Position numbers and translations under genes: made by a program
The notes under the pieces: model-generated
Databases searched by the model: none
The model's input: only the letters and a program-made list of their open reading frames with translations
Told to the model about the DNA's origin: nothing
Assembly: GCA_017521565.1 (NCBI GenBank)
Contig: JAFXCE010000012.1
Coordinates: forward strand, 1 to 56,633
Reading direction: 5' to 3'
DNA length: 56,633 bases
From: Clostridia bacterium
GTDB taxonomy: Bacteria; Bacillota; Clostridia; Christensenellales; Aristaeellaceae
Part shown: positions 28,136 to 36,307 of the stretch, piece by piece
Layout of the letters: every line of letters begins with the position of its first letter
Numbering within the stretch: the stretch's first letter is position 1

Positions 28136-28172
28136 AAATCCCTCCCACATCATCCTATGCCGGGAGGGATTT
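28136..28172. terminator. hairpin between holA and the CAP gene
   Basis: A perfect 11-bp inverted repeat AAATCCCTCCC/GGGAGGGATTT (28136-28146, 28162-28172) with a 15-base loop. It lies 47 bases after holA and about 190 after the CAP gene. The T tract is weak on both strands. Confidence 0.65.
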
Positions 28173-28218
28173 CCTGTTCGCATCTGTCAATCTATTGCAA
28201 ATACGATCGCGGTCCGAA

Positions 28219-29232
28219 TCATTCAGGCTGCGCAAGCCGAAGCATCAGCCGGTCAAGCGCAGCATCCTCGCGGATCGCACCGCGTTTAATGTCGTAATCC
28301 GCCTGTACACACCGCGCCACGCAATCGCTCAGCTGCGGATATCCGCGCCGGCCAATCTGCTTTTGCAGACGGCCGAGCGCAAAGGGCGGAACACCCAGTG
28401 CTTTCGCCATCTGCGCCTGAGGCTGCCGCTTTTCCAGCATGGCGCTCAGATGCATCATCTGCCGGTAATGCCTCGTGATCATCGCCAGAATGCCAATGCG
28501 CTGCTCCCCGGCGGAAAGCAGCACAGACAAAAGCTCAAACGCTTCCCGCACTTTGCCCGCAGAGAGCGCATCCACCATCGAAAAGATCGTGCATTCCGCC
28601 GTATGTGTCGCAATCGCCTCAACATCCGCCGCCGTAATGTATTCCCGCTCCTGCGCATAGGCTGCCAGCTTAAGCAGTTCGCCGTGCAGAAGCGTAAGAT
28701 CCCGCCCGCTTGTAAACGCAAGCTGATCGCACACCGCGCGCTCCATCTTCTTGCCCATCGGGCGCAGCGTCTGGTTGATCCAGCGATGCAGCTGCGCATC
28801 ATCAAGCGCATCAAACGACACCGCCCCCGGCATGGACATCAGCGCCTTGGTCAGTTTCTTGCGCTTATCCACCGGCGCATCCATGTCAAAGACGAGGCAT
28901 GTGGTGTCCGGCACTCGGGTCAGGTAACCGCACAGCGCTTCGCTGTCCTGCGCCTCGTCCTTTGCCTTTCCTGCCGTCAGCAGCGCGCACTCCCTGACGA
29001 TGATCAACCGGTAATCGCTCATCATCGGCAGCGTCTCGCAGTTCTCAATGATCGCCTGCGCAGAAGGCGCGCTCATGACCGTCCGGTTCATGCTCTCCAG
29101 CCCCGGCATGAGGATTTTCTTTTCCAGCGCAGAAAGCGCGCTCCTGCGGATATACGCTTCCGGACCATGAAACAGATAGACGTTATGCACCGCGCCGGAT
29201 TTCAGCGCATCAAAGAATGCCCATTGATCCAT
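28219..29232 (-). CDS. holA: DNA polymerase III, delta subunit
   Basis: Clamp-loader subunit that opens the sliding clamp. The 337-residue length is typical. N-terminal VYLFHGPEAYIRRSAL (about 18-33) is the vestigial AAA+ segment without a functional P-loop. The YRLIIVREC strand, LVFDMDAPVDKRKKL and the C-terminal collar domain with KQIGRRGYPQL match the family. It starts 2 bases after the upstream lipoprotein stop, so it is translated from the regulator-kinase transcript, an unusual setting; in Bacillus it lies near comEC/rpsT. Confidence 0.9.
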   Translation of the reverse strand: MDQWAFFDALKSGAVHNVYLFHGPEAYIRRSALSALEKKILMPGLESMNRTVMSAPSAQAIIENCETLPMMSDYRLIIVRECALLTAGKAKDEAQDSEALCGYLTRVPDTTCLVFDMDAPVDKRKKLTKALMSMPGAVSFDALDDAQLHRWINQTLRPMGKKMERAVCDQLAFTSGRDLTLLHGELLKLAAYAQEREYITAADVEAIATHTAECTIFSMVDALSAGKVREAFELLSVLLSAGEQRIGILAMITRHYRQMMHLSAMLEKRQPQAQMAKALGVPPFALGRLQKQIGRRGYPQLSDCVARCVQADYDIKRGAIREDAALDRLMLRLAQPE

Positions 29233-29234
29233 TG

Positions 29235-30749
29235 TCAGTCCACCACCATTCCGGGATTGCGCATAAATGCACCCCGCATTTCCAGTTCGCCCGCCAGCGT
29301 GTTTATCTGCTCGCCATCAAAGAAAAATGCCACCTTCGATACGTCTGTACCCTCTGTCAGCGTGTTGACCATCGCATACACCGCAGCGCGTTCCTGATCC
29401 GGCTCCAATTTGGAAATCGCATCAGCAAACGCGTCGGAGAGATTCACCGAAATCATATCTGCCCCCATCTCGATCGCAAGAATATCCTGCGCAGAGATCC
29501 GTTCCGGCAGCGCAAAGATAGATTCATGCGACAGGCGCATCAGCGCGGCGATCCGCTCTCTCGGATCACTTTGCATCTCCTGCGCAATGGTGCGCTGCAG
29601 GCGCATCAGGCCGCTTGTATGCTCATTCATCGCATACAGCGTAACCGGCGCGCCCACATAGCCAAAGAAAGCCTCGCGCGTCACCAGCCCCTGCTCAAAT
29701 GTGATTTCTTTTCCCTCCGGCGTATCCTGCGCGGCAATCCCATCAAGCCAGCGCGAGCCAATCGATATCCTCAGCCCTTCCACGCCCGGCACAAAGCCCA
29801 GCAGCGTATCGCTGAGCATCGCCACGTAGATTCCGCGCGTCAGCCCGCTGGCATAGAGCGCATCATCCAGCGCGCTGCTCAGCCGGATTTCAATTGCAAG
29901 ATATCCGTCCTCCGTCCGCACAATTTCCGGCATCTCTTCAATGTAATCCATCGGAGCCGGAATCTCACGGGCATACAGCGCGCCGTTTGCACCCTTTCCG
30001 ATTTCACCCAGCAGCGTATACAGGTATTCAATCGGCGAAACCTGCGCATAGGAGATGCTGCGCACCTGCGGCAGCAGCAGTCCGCCATCCTGCGAGGGGA
30101 AGTACAGCGTCGTCAGCAGGCTCACGCCATGCGCACTGAGCCGCTGCTCATAACGCCGGCTGTACTGTGCGCGCACATCCAGGTTTTCTTCCCGCGTCAT
30201 CGTGCCCACAGGCAGCGTTGCACCCAGATCAAGGCCTTCTTCGCGCCCGCCGATCAGCACATTGACATAAGAGATCTCCGGAAACTCTGTCAGCGTATTG
30301 GTGATCGCCATACGCACCGCATAGAGCGTCTGCGGATCAAGTGTTCTGGCATGCGCAGGCAGGTTGACCGTCGCTACGCCGGAAGATACCTCCAGCATCC
30401 GCCCGGGCTTTCCTTCGCCCAGTTCCGGCCACATCATCTCCCGCTTATCCGCTCCCGACAGCAGCGCATCCAGCGCAGCCTGAGCGCGGCTCTCTCCGCC
30501 CTTCGCCGTAATCTCACGCACCTCGGGACATAGCGCTGCGCCATCCATGCTGAGAAAATACAGCGTTGCAAGCATGCGCTTATCCTGCGCGCCATCGCTG
30601 ACGGGCGCCTGCGCCGGCGCACGCACCGGAACGTCCGATAAATCCTCCATCGCGCGCTCCCGCACCGGTCCGGCACAGCCGCCCAGCAGCAGCGCAGCGC
30701 ACAGCAGCACAAGCGCGAGCGCCGTCCGCTTTATACGTTCATTCTTCAT
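29235..30749 (-). CDS. lipoprotein with three GerMN-like domains
   Basis: A 504-residue exported lipoprotein. The signal peptide ends in the lipobox LLGGC (Cys about 25). Three consecutive segments show the GerMN pattern (LATLYFLSMDG, LLTTLYFPSQDG, then a divergent third starting near VTLYAMNEH), each with a long helix and an isoleucine/valine strand such as MISVNLSDAF. GerMN occurs in spore germination protein GerM and actinobacterial LpqB. Placement after a two-component system parallels LpqB, which modulates its sensor kinase. Start by GAGG, 7 bases before the ATG. The exact role here is inferred. Confidence 0.82.
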   Translation of the reverse strand: MKNERIKRTALALVLLCAALLLGGCAGPVRERAMEDLSDVPVRAPAQAPVSDGAQDKRMLATLYFLSMDGAALCPEVREITAKGGESRAQAALDALLSGADKREMMWPELGEGKPGRMLEVSSGVATVNLPAHARTLDPQTLYAVRMAITNTLTEFPEISYVNVLIGGREEGLDLGATLPVGTMTREENLDVRAQYSRRYEQRLSAHGVSLLTTLYFPSQDGGLLLPQVRSISYAQVSPIEYLYTLLGEIGKGANGALYAREIPAPMDYIEEMPEIVRTEDGYLAIEIRLSSALDDALYASGLTRGIYVAMLSDTLLGFVPGVEGLRISIGSRWLDGIAAQDTPEGKEITFEQGLVTREAFFGYVGAPVTLYAMNEHTSGLMRLQRTIAQEMQSDPRERIAALMRLSHESIFALPERISAQDILAIEMGADMISVNLSDAFADAISKLEPDQERAAVYAMVNTLTEGTDVSKVAFFFDGEQINTLAGELEMRGAFMRNPGMVVD

Positions 30750-30770
30750 CGGTTATCCTCAAATCCTGCA

Positions 30771-31781
30771 TCAATCGCGAATCATTAGCTGAAGCAGCGT
30801 ATCCATGCTCAGCGCCCAGTTATCCTCTACGCGCGTCAGCAGCACGGATTCCCGCACAATCTGCGCATCTCCGCCCTCGCGGGATCTGATCTGCGCATCC
30901 AGCACCACTGTCGCCCGCTGTCCATCAAAGGAGACTGTGCCTGCCGACGCATCATAGTCTAGCAGGGTGATATCCAGTTCGTCCATCTGCGCCTCAAATA
31001 CGCTCAGCGTAGGCAGCTGCGCGCCCCTAGCATGAAGCAGCGGCAGCATCGCAGCCCAATCCCGGCTCTGCCACGCCTCCATCACCATGTTCAGCGTGCG
31101 CTGCGGCGTGAGCATCGCCTGCTCGTCCCGCGGGCTCGGCGCAAGCACCAGCGTCGGATCCGTCACGCTCGTATCAAACCAGGCCATCTCAATGCGCTGC
31201 GGAATATCATCGTCCGTGTCCGCCACATACAGCTGCACGCGCTGATATCGCGCGCCCTCCGTCAGCGCCAGCACGATCGACTGAACCGCCAGCCGCCGCC
31301 TGAGCGCGGCCTCCTCCTGCCAGACCGCAAGATCCTCCCAATCCGCAGGCGCGCCGTCCGGCCTTCCAAGGAAATCACGCGAAAGCGTCACAAACGCCGT
31401 CTGGCCGTTCGCTGTCACGGAAATCACCTGCGTGCCCTGCGGAAAAACACCGCTGAGCCGCTCATATGAAGCATCCGGCCCCTTCACCAGCTGCTGCACA
31501 ATGCGCTTGGCAACCGTCTCTTCCCTGCGGATATCCAGCTGCGCACGCTGCACCCCCAATGTCCTCGTATTGGCAAAGCGGTAATACAGCGTCACATCCA
31601 GCATATCCGTGCGGTCATACCCGCCCAGCTGCCGGGAAAAAGAGGATTCCTGCACCGCTTCCCGCTGCGCAGCCTCGCCCAGCAGCGCACCCGCATAATG
31701 CACAATCCTGCTGCGCAGATGCGGCTCTGCCGCAATCACCAGTGCAAGCGCAAGCGCTGCGCAGAAAAGCGCCTTCTTCAC
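30771..31781 (-). CDS. secreted GerMN-domain protein
   Basis: A 336-residue protein with an N-terminal signal/anchor (ALFCAALALALVIAA), a GerMN domain (VTLYYRFANT through ISVTANGQTAFVTLSRDF and a long helix with VQSIVLALTE) and a C-terminal domain (about 225-336) resembling NTF2-like folds. No lipobox. The start is GTG at 31779-31781 because GGGAGG lies 7 bases upstream; the frame before it overlaps the kinase gene. It lies 47 bases after the sensor kinase and 21 before the GerMN lipoprotein. Probably extracytoplasmic and functionally linked to the kinase (inference). Confidence 0.78.
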   Translation of the reverse strand: MKKALFCAALALALVIAAEPHLRSRIVHYAGALLGEAAQREAVQESSFSRQLGGYDRTDMLDVTLYYRFANTRTLGVQRAQLDIRREETVAKRIVQQLVKGPDASYERLSGVFPQGTQVISVTANGQTAFVTLSRDFLGRPDGAPADWEDLAVWQEEAALRRRLAVQSIVLALTEGARYQRVQLYVADTDDDIPQRIEMAWFDTSVTDPTLVLAPSPRDEQAMLTPQRTLNMVMEAWQSRDWAAMLPLLHARGAQLPTLSVFEAQMDELDITLLDYDASAGTVSFDGQRATVVLDAQIRSREGGDAQIVRESVLLTRVEDNWALSMDTLLQLMIRD

Positions 31782-31827
31782 TGCCGTTCCTCCCTGTTTC
31801 TCTTCTGATACCGGCCCTTGCCTTCGA

Positions 31828-33279
31828 TCACTTGACCGGAAGCTGCACAATGAATGTCGTTCCCTTACCCGGTTCGGACTGCACCGTCACCGAGCCTGCA
31901 TGCAGGCGGATAATCTGCTGCACGATCGACAAACCAAGGCCTGTTCCGCCCGTATCGCGCGAACGCGCCTTGTCCACACGGTAGAAGCGGTCAAACACGT
32001 GCGGAAGATCCTCCTGCGGGATGCCAACGCCCGTATCCGAAATCTCCAGCACCGCGTCGCGGCCGCCGCGCGTGAGCGTCACGGCGATTGTGCCGCCATC
32101 CGGCGTATACTTGATGGCGTTTTCAATGATGTTATAGCACACCTGCGCCAGCTTTCCAGGGTCAGCAAACATCTCGCACTCCGCATCGATCTTTGCGACA
32201 ATCTCCTGCCCGCGCTTCTTCGCCAGCGGCGTAAGCCGTTTGACGCTCTCACGCACGGTATCGGCAAGGACCATCATCTCCCTGCGCAGGCGCAGCTTGT
32301 GGCTGTCAATGTGCACCAGCGTCAGCAGATCGCCAACAACCGAGGACAGCCTGTCGATCTCCCGGTTGATATCGCCCAAAAACTCCTGCCTCAGCTCCGA
32401 TGGCATATCGTCCTGATAGATCATCGATTCGACCAGAATCTTGATCGTCGCCAGCGGCGTCTTCAATTCGTGCGACGCGTTGGATACAAACTGGTTGCGC
32501 GCCTCGTCGAGGTTATGCACCTGCTCGCTCATCTGGTTGAACGCCGCCGCCAGCTGCGCCATCTCGCCCCGCCCGGGCACATGGACACGATGCTGATAAT
32601 CGCCTTCGCTCATGCGCTGAATACCCGCAGAAAGCTCTGCAATCGGCCGGGTGACGATTCTGGAAATCATGTACGCAAAGATCAGCACCGCAGCCAGCGC
32701 CAGCGCAAAAATACCCGTCATCCGATCCTGCACAAACGTGAGCGAATCCACCGTATCCTGCACAGGCACAATCATTACCAGCGCGCCGATACGCGCTTCC
32801 CCGGAAAACAGCGCAGCCGTAAAGCTGCCCACCCAAATCCGGCTGATGTCGCGCCGCGTAATGGGGTCGAGAATCGAGGGGGCCTGCTCCCGTCCGCCGC
32901 CGTCCATCAGATGAAAGCCATAATCGCTCCCCTTCTCTCCGCGCAGCAGCGTATATACCTCCGAAAGCCCCAGCCTCGTGCCGCATTGTTCATCGAATGT
33001 ATCAAACTGGACCTTTCCGTCCATATCCACGACCAAAAGGCGGCCGCCATTCATTTGCGCCGCCGAAAGAAGCCTCTGATAAAAATCATCCGCCGATTCC
33101 CGTTCGATGCGCTCGCTCAGCGCATCGGCCAGCTCGGTTACATTGGTAATCCCCGTTCTGACTGTGTCCTCAAAAAGGGAATCGCCAACCAGATGGATCG
33201 TCGACGCCGCAACCAGATAGAACGACACGCCGATGACCAACAGGAAGGCGATCAGTATTTTTGTTCTGACAGAGTGCAG
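31828..33279 (-). CDS. sensor histidine kinase (WalK/PhoR-like), unusual start
   Basis: Membrane histidine kinase: TM1 in the first 30 residues, extracytoplasmic sensor region of about 150 residues, TM2 (IFALALAAVLIFAYMI), HAMP (SRIVTRPIAELSAGIQRM), HisKA with SNASHELKTPLATIK (phosphoryl His), and HATPase with NIIENAIKYT, DTGVGIP and GTGLGLSI. The PAS domain of typical WalK is absent. No ATG, GTG or TTG exists before TM1: the first TTG (33240) lies inside it without a ribosome site. CTG at 33277-33279 (9 bases after AAGG) or ATT overlapping the regulator stop (33286-33288) are candidates; CTG is used here. The family is certain, the start is not. Confidence 0.9.
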   Translation of the reverse strand: MHSVRTKILIAFLLVIGVSFYLVAASTIHLVGDSLFEDTVRTGITNVTELADALSERIERESADDFYQRLLSAAQMNGGRLLVVDMDGKVQFDTFDEQCGTRLGLSEVYTLLRGEKGSDYGFHLMDGGGREQAPSILDPITRRDISRIWVGSFTAALFSGEARIGALVMIVPVQDTVDSLTFVQDRMTGIFALALAAVLIFAYMISRIVTRPIAELSAGIQRMSEGDYQHRVHVPGRGEMAQLAAAFNQMSEQVHNLDEARNQFVSNASHELKTPLATIKILVESMIYQDDMPSELRQEFLGDINREIDRLSSVVGDLLTLVHIDSHKLRLRREMMVLADTVRESVKRLTPLAKKRGQEIVAKIDAECEMFADPGKLAQVCYNIIENAIKYTPDGGTIAVTLTRGGRDAVLEISDTGVGIPQEDLPHVFDRFYRVDKARSRDTGGTGLGLSIVQQIIRLHAGSVTVQSEPGKGTTFIVQLPVK

Positions 33280-33283
33280 CGGG

Positions 33284-33979
33284 TTAATCCTTGTCCGTGA
33301 AATAATAACCCACTCCCCATTTGGTCAGTATGAATTCCGGGCCGGAGTTGTCCCGCTCGATCTTCTCACGCAGGCGGCGGATATGAACGTCCACCGTTCG
33401 CATATCGCCCATGTAATCATACTTCCATACGGTCTCCAGCAGCGCTTCGCGGCTGTAGACCTTGCCGCGGTGCGTGATGAGCAGCTGCAGCAAATCAAAC
33501 TCCTTCGCCGTCAGGCGCACAGCCTGACCGCCAAGCGTCACCGTGCGGCTCTGGCAGTTGACCTCCAGATCATGCACGCGAACAACGCGCTTTTCCTCAA
33601 TCGCCTCGCCCATCGGCTGGCTGCGGCGGAAGATGGACTTGATGCGCGCCTTGACCTCCAGAATGTTGAACGGCTTGGTCATGTAATCGTCCGCGCCATA
33701 CTCAAGGCCCAGAATCTTATCCATGTCCTCGCCCTTGGCCGTCAGCATGATGATCGGCACATTGGAGCGCTCACGCACGCGCTGACACACCTCGATGCCG
33801 TCCGCGCCGGGAAGCATCACATCCAGCAGGATCAGATCATAGTGGCCGTCGAACACTTTGGCAAGCGCCTCTTCGCCGTCCATCGCAGAATCAATCACAT
33901 ATCCGTCCTGCTCCAAACTGTATTTCAGGCCCTTGAGAATCAAAGGCTCGTCATCAACCAGCAAAATCTTCTTTGGCAT
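33284..33979 (-). CDS. walR: OmpR/PhoB-family response regulator, WalR-like
   Basis: DNA-binding response regulator of 231 residues. The receiver domain has the acidic pair DDE (residues 9-11), phosphoacceptor Asp in LILLDVMLPG (about 53), Thr of MLTAKG and Lys of MTKPFN. The C-terminal winged helix ends RTVDVHIRRLREKIE, a recognition helix very like WalR. It is followed by a kinase and GerMN proteins rather than walHIJ, so orthology is likely but not certain. WalR-type sites appear upstream of mraZ and dacF in this window. The promoter is at 34024-34053. Confidence 0.85.
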   Translation of the reverse strand: MPKKILLVDDEPLILKGLKYSLEQDGYVIDSAMDGEEALAKVFDGHYDLILLDVMLPGADGIEVCQRVRERSNVPIIMLTAKGEDMDKILGLEYGADDYMTKPFNILEVKARIKSIFRRSQPMGEAIEEKRVVRVHDLEVNCQSRTVTLGGQAVRLTAKEFDLLQLLITHRGKVYSREALLETVWKYDYMGDMRTVDVHIRRLREKIERDNSGPEFILTKWGVGYYFTDKD

Positions 33980-34023
33980 ACTCTCTTCCTCATTCCGTCG
34001 GAATCTGCTTTATCTACCCGTCT

Positions 34024-34053
34024 ATTGTAACGCATCCTCGCAATAAAAATCAA
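34024..34053 (-). promoter_or_regulatory. sigma-A promoter of the regulator-kinase-GerMN-holA operon
   Basis: Minus strand TTGATT (34048-34053), 18-base spacer, TACAAT (34024-34029), about 40 bases before the regulator ATG. A single TGTTAC half-site (near 34083-34088) lies upstream. Confidence 0.65.
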
Positions 34054-34156
34054 GATGGGAGAAATATTTTTTCGCAGTTTTTGTAACATTTTTATCGAAC
34101 AGTCATAGTTTCGAAATAAATATCCATTTTCATGCCGCATCCCCTACACATCGCGC

Positions 34157-34185
34157 TGTACAATTTGCGTAAAAAGTGGTATAGT
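34157..34185 (+). promoter_or_regulatory. candidate promoter of the carboxypeptidase gene with degenerate WalR-type repeat
   Basis: TATAGT (34180-34185) serves as -10. Instead of a good -35 there is TGTACA-ATTTG-CGTAAA (34157-34173), matching the WalR direct repeat at 10 of 12 positions with correct spacing. Replacement of the -35 by an activator site is inferred. Confidence 0.4.
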
Positions 34186-34191
34186 AAAAAT

Positions 34192-34275
34192 GCGGTCGTA
34201 TCCGCTCTCGCTTCCGAACTACTGAACAAAACCAATTGATCCGGTGCTCGCAGCACAATTATTTGCGCGATTTCC
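34192..34275. ncRNA. structured intergenic element, copy B
   Basis: GCGG-TCGTAT-CCGC hairpin (34192-34205), 6 bases, TTCCGAAC (34212-34219), 31 bases, then CGCAGCACAATTATTTGCG-like block (34249-34267). The same order and spacings recur at 39890-39975 (copy A). Read on the minus strand, the hairpin is followed by ATTTTTA and would be a terminator; read on the plus strand, it lies in the leader of dacF. The nature of the RNA is unknown. Confidence 0.4.
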
Positions 34276-34345
34276 TGTCCGATAAGAAAGATGTGCTTTC
34301 TTTCCGTTTACCATGCACCGAAAGTCACCAGATGGAGGGAATCTC

Positions 34346-35812
34346 TTGTCCCATCGCCTATACGCGCTGCTTTTATGTCTGGCGCTGATCATATGCCCGG
34401 TTTGCCCCGCCTTCGCTGTCGAGGCTGATCCGGAAGAGGAAAACGTCTTTGTCGATCCCACCTACGAGCCCGACGCGCTCACGTGGGATGCAGATCATCC
34501 GGAGCTGCTGGAAGAAAGCATGCTGATCGCACGAAGCGCCATCCTCATCGAAGAGAGCACCGGTGAGGTTCTCTTTGAAAAGAACGCCGACGAAATCATG
34601 TATCCGGCGTCGACCACCAAAATACTCACGGCGTATATCGCATTGCAGATGGCCGACCTTGAAAACGATATCGTAACCATCTCGCAAAATGCCATCGATC
34701 TCGTTCCGCCAACCTATGCCACCATCCCCGTGCGCGCAGGCGAGCAGGTTCCCATGAAGGACCTGATCGCTGCCACCCTCGTGCGCTCCGGCAACGAGGG
34801 CGCAAATGCCATCGCCGAATACCTGATGGGCAATATCGACAACTTTGCCGTGTTGATGAATCAGACGGCTGCGATGCTCGGCTGCTCGTCGGATACCCAC
34901 TTTACCAATCCTTCCGGCGCGCACGACGAAAACCACTATGCCACCGTTCGCGATATGGCCATCATCGCCCGCGCTGCGATGAAAAACGAGCTCTTCGCCA
35001 GCTTCGTTTCCAAAAACACCTACGAGATGCGCGCTACCGATCATCATCCGCTGCGCACGTTGGTCGGCGGCACGAGCATTCTTAACCCCGAAGATAAGTA
35101 TTTCTACGGCGATGCGACCGGCATGAAAACCGGCTTCACCAATCCCGCCGGCTATTGCTTCGTCGGCTCCGCCACCCGCGGCGGCATCGATCTGATCTCC
35201 GTGGTCTTCTACACCTCCCGCGCCGGCCGCTGGACCGATACCAAGCGCCTGCTGGAATACGGCTTTACGCAGGTGGAATCCATCAGCCCGGAGGCTCTTT
35301 ACGGTCAGGAGCCGCGCGTGATCACCGTGACCGGCTTCTCGCCGGAGGATCCCGAGCAGGGCGAACTGACGCTGGGCATCCGCGCCGTCGATGACACCAA
35401 GGATATGCTGATCGTCGGCAACAAGGAAAAGATCAACCTGCTGCGTGAAAACTTCTCGCAGGTTTCCTCGATCAGGTGGTCGGGCGACGGCGCCTTCCGT
35501 GCGCCGATTCAGGCCGGCGATGTCCTCGGCGTGCTGACCTACTATGCCGAAAACGGCACCACCGCCGATTATGAGCTGATTGCCACGCGCTCCGTCGCCG
35601 CGCGCGAAAATGCGCCTCTGACGCTCGATCAGATCATCGCCTACACCAATGCAGACGAAAATCCCTTCCCGCGCTTCTCGGGCGATATGCTCGTTCCGCC
35701 AGGCGCGCTGCTGATCGCGTTCCTGCTCCTGCGCCGCTTTATCCGCAGGCATCGCAAGAAGCGCCCGAAGCCGCCGGATATCAAGCCGATCAAAAAGCGT
35801 TATGTCCGCTGA
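34346..35812 (+). CDS. D-alanyl-D-alanine carboxypeptidase (S11, DacF-like)
   Basis: Penicillin-binding low-molecular-weight enzyme that trims the terminal D-Ala of stem peptides outside the membrane. Signal peptide about 1-24; catalytic STTK (SxxK) within MYPASTTKILTAY, SGN in LVRSGNEGAN and KTG in GMKTGFTNPAGY. A C-terminal beta domain is followed by a membrane anchor (GALLIAFLLLRRFI) and a strongly basic tail. The start is TTG (34346-34348), 6 bases after GGAGGG; the ATG 11 codons earlier lacks a site. Length is 488 residues. A possible WalR-type promoter fits the wall role. dacF versus dacB cannot be decided. Confidence 0.93.
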   Translation: MSHRLYALLLCLALIICPVCPAFAVEADPEEENVFVDPTYEPDALTWDADHPELLEESMLIARSAILIEESTGEVLFEKNADEIMYPASTTKILTAYIALQMADLENDIVTISQNAIDLVPPTYATIPVRAGEQVPMKDLIAATLVRSGNEGANAIAEYLMGNIDNFAVLMNQTAAMLGCSSDTHFTNPSGAHDENHYATVRDMAIIARAAMKNELFASFVSKNTYEMRATDHHPLRTLVGGTSILNPEDKYFYGDATGMKTGFTNPAGYCFVGSATRGGIDLISVVFYTSRAGRWTDTKRLLEYGFTQVESISPEALYGQEPRVITVTGFSPEDPEQGELTLGIRAVDDTKDMLIVGNKEKINLLRENFSQVSSIRWSGDGAFRAPIQAGDVLGVLTYYAENGTTADYELIATRSVAARENAPLTLDQIIAYTNADENPFPRFSGDMLVPPGALLIAFLLLRRFIRRHRKKRPKPPDIKPIKKRYVR

Positions 35813-35819
35813 GCATAAG

Positions 35820-35851
35820 AAAACACAGGATTCATGCGAGTCCTGTGTTTT
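35820..35851. terminator. bidirectional terminator between the carboxypeptidase gene and XRE gene 1
   Basis: A perfect 11-bp inverted repeat AAAACACAGGA/TCCTGTGTTTT with a 10-base loop and T runs on both strands, serving the two convergent genes. Confidence 0.9.
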
Positions 35852-35854
35852 TTG

Positions 35855-36148
35855 TTATTCTGTTTTTTCGTGATGCGCTTTCAGATCATCGATCAGCATC
35901 ATGATGTGCGAGATTTCTATTTCAGTTAAGCCCGTTACATCAACGCCCGCATAAACCTCATAGCCCAGCAGATAATTTGGAGTAGTATTAAAGAAGTGCG
36001 CGATATTCAAAAACATATCCAAAGCAGGTGTCACATTCTCAATTTCCCAATTCGAGACTGCCTGCTTAGTCACACCCAGTCTCTTTCCAAGTTCTTCTTG
36101 GCTAAGGCCTTTTGCCAACCGAAGATTCTTTAAACGTTCTCCAAACAT
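35855..36148 (-). CDS. XRE-family transcriptional regulator 1
   Basis: A 97-residue DNA-binding protein. Residues 4-58 form a Cro/CI helix-turn-helix (LRLAKGLSQEELGKRLGVTK, then QAVSNWEIENVTP); residues 60-97 form a short helical tail, possibly for dimerisation. GGGG lies before the ATG. It is divergent from a second XRE gene, and its -35 box is one arm of a shared palindrome, so the two proteins probably compete for, or share, an operator. Targets are unknown. Confidence 0.85.
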   Translation of the reverse strand: MFGERLKNLRLAKGLSQEELGKRLGVTKQAVSNWEIENVTPALDMFLNIAHFFNTTPNYLLGYEVYAGVDVTGLTEIEISHIMMLIDDLKAHHEKTE

Positions 36149-36215
36149 TTTTTAACCCCATCTTCTCTTTGATAAGGTTATTCTATGAAGATTTCTATCA
36201 GCTTCATCAAGACAT

Positions 36216-36258
36216 TGTCAAATTTTACTTGACTTCTCGTCAGCTCATACTTTACAAT
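36216..36258. promoter_or_regulatory. divergent promoters with shared palindromic operator
   Basis: GTCAA-N7-TTGAC (36217-36233) is a palindrome. Its left arm, read on the minus strand, gives TTGACA (36216-36221), the -35 for XRE gene 1 with a weak -10 16-17 bases on. Its right arm gives TTGACT (36229-36234), the -35 for XRE gene 2 with TACAAT at 36253-36258. A protein bound here would block both. Confidence 0.55.
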
Positions 36259-36307
36259 ATCAATTATGATAATTATATCCAAATCTATTACAAAGGAGTA
36301 CTTTCTG

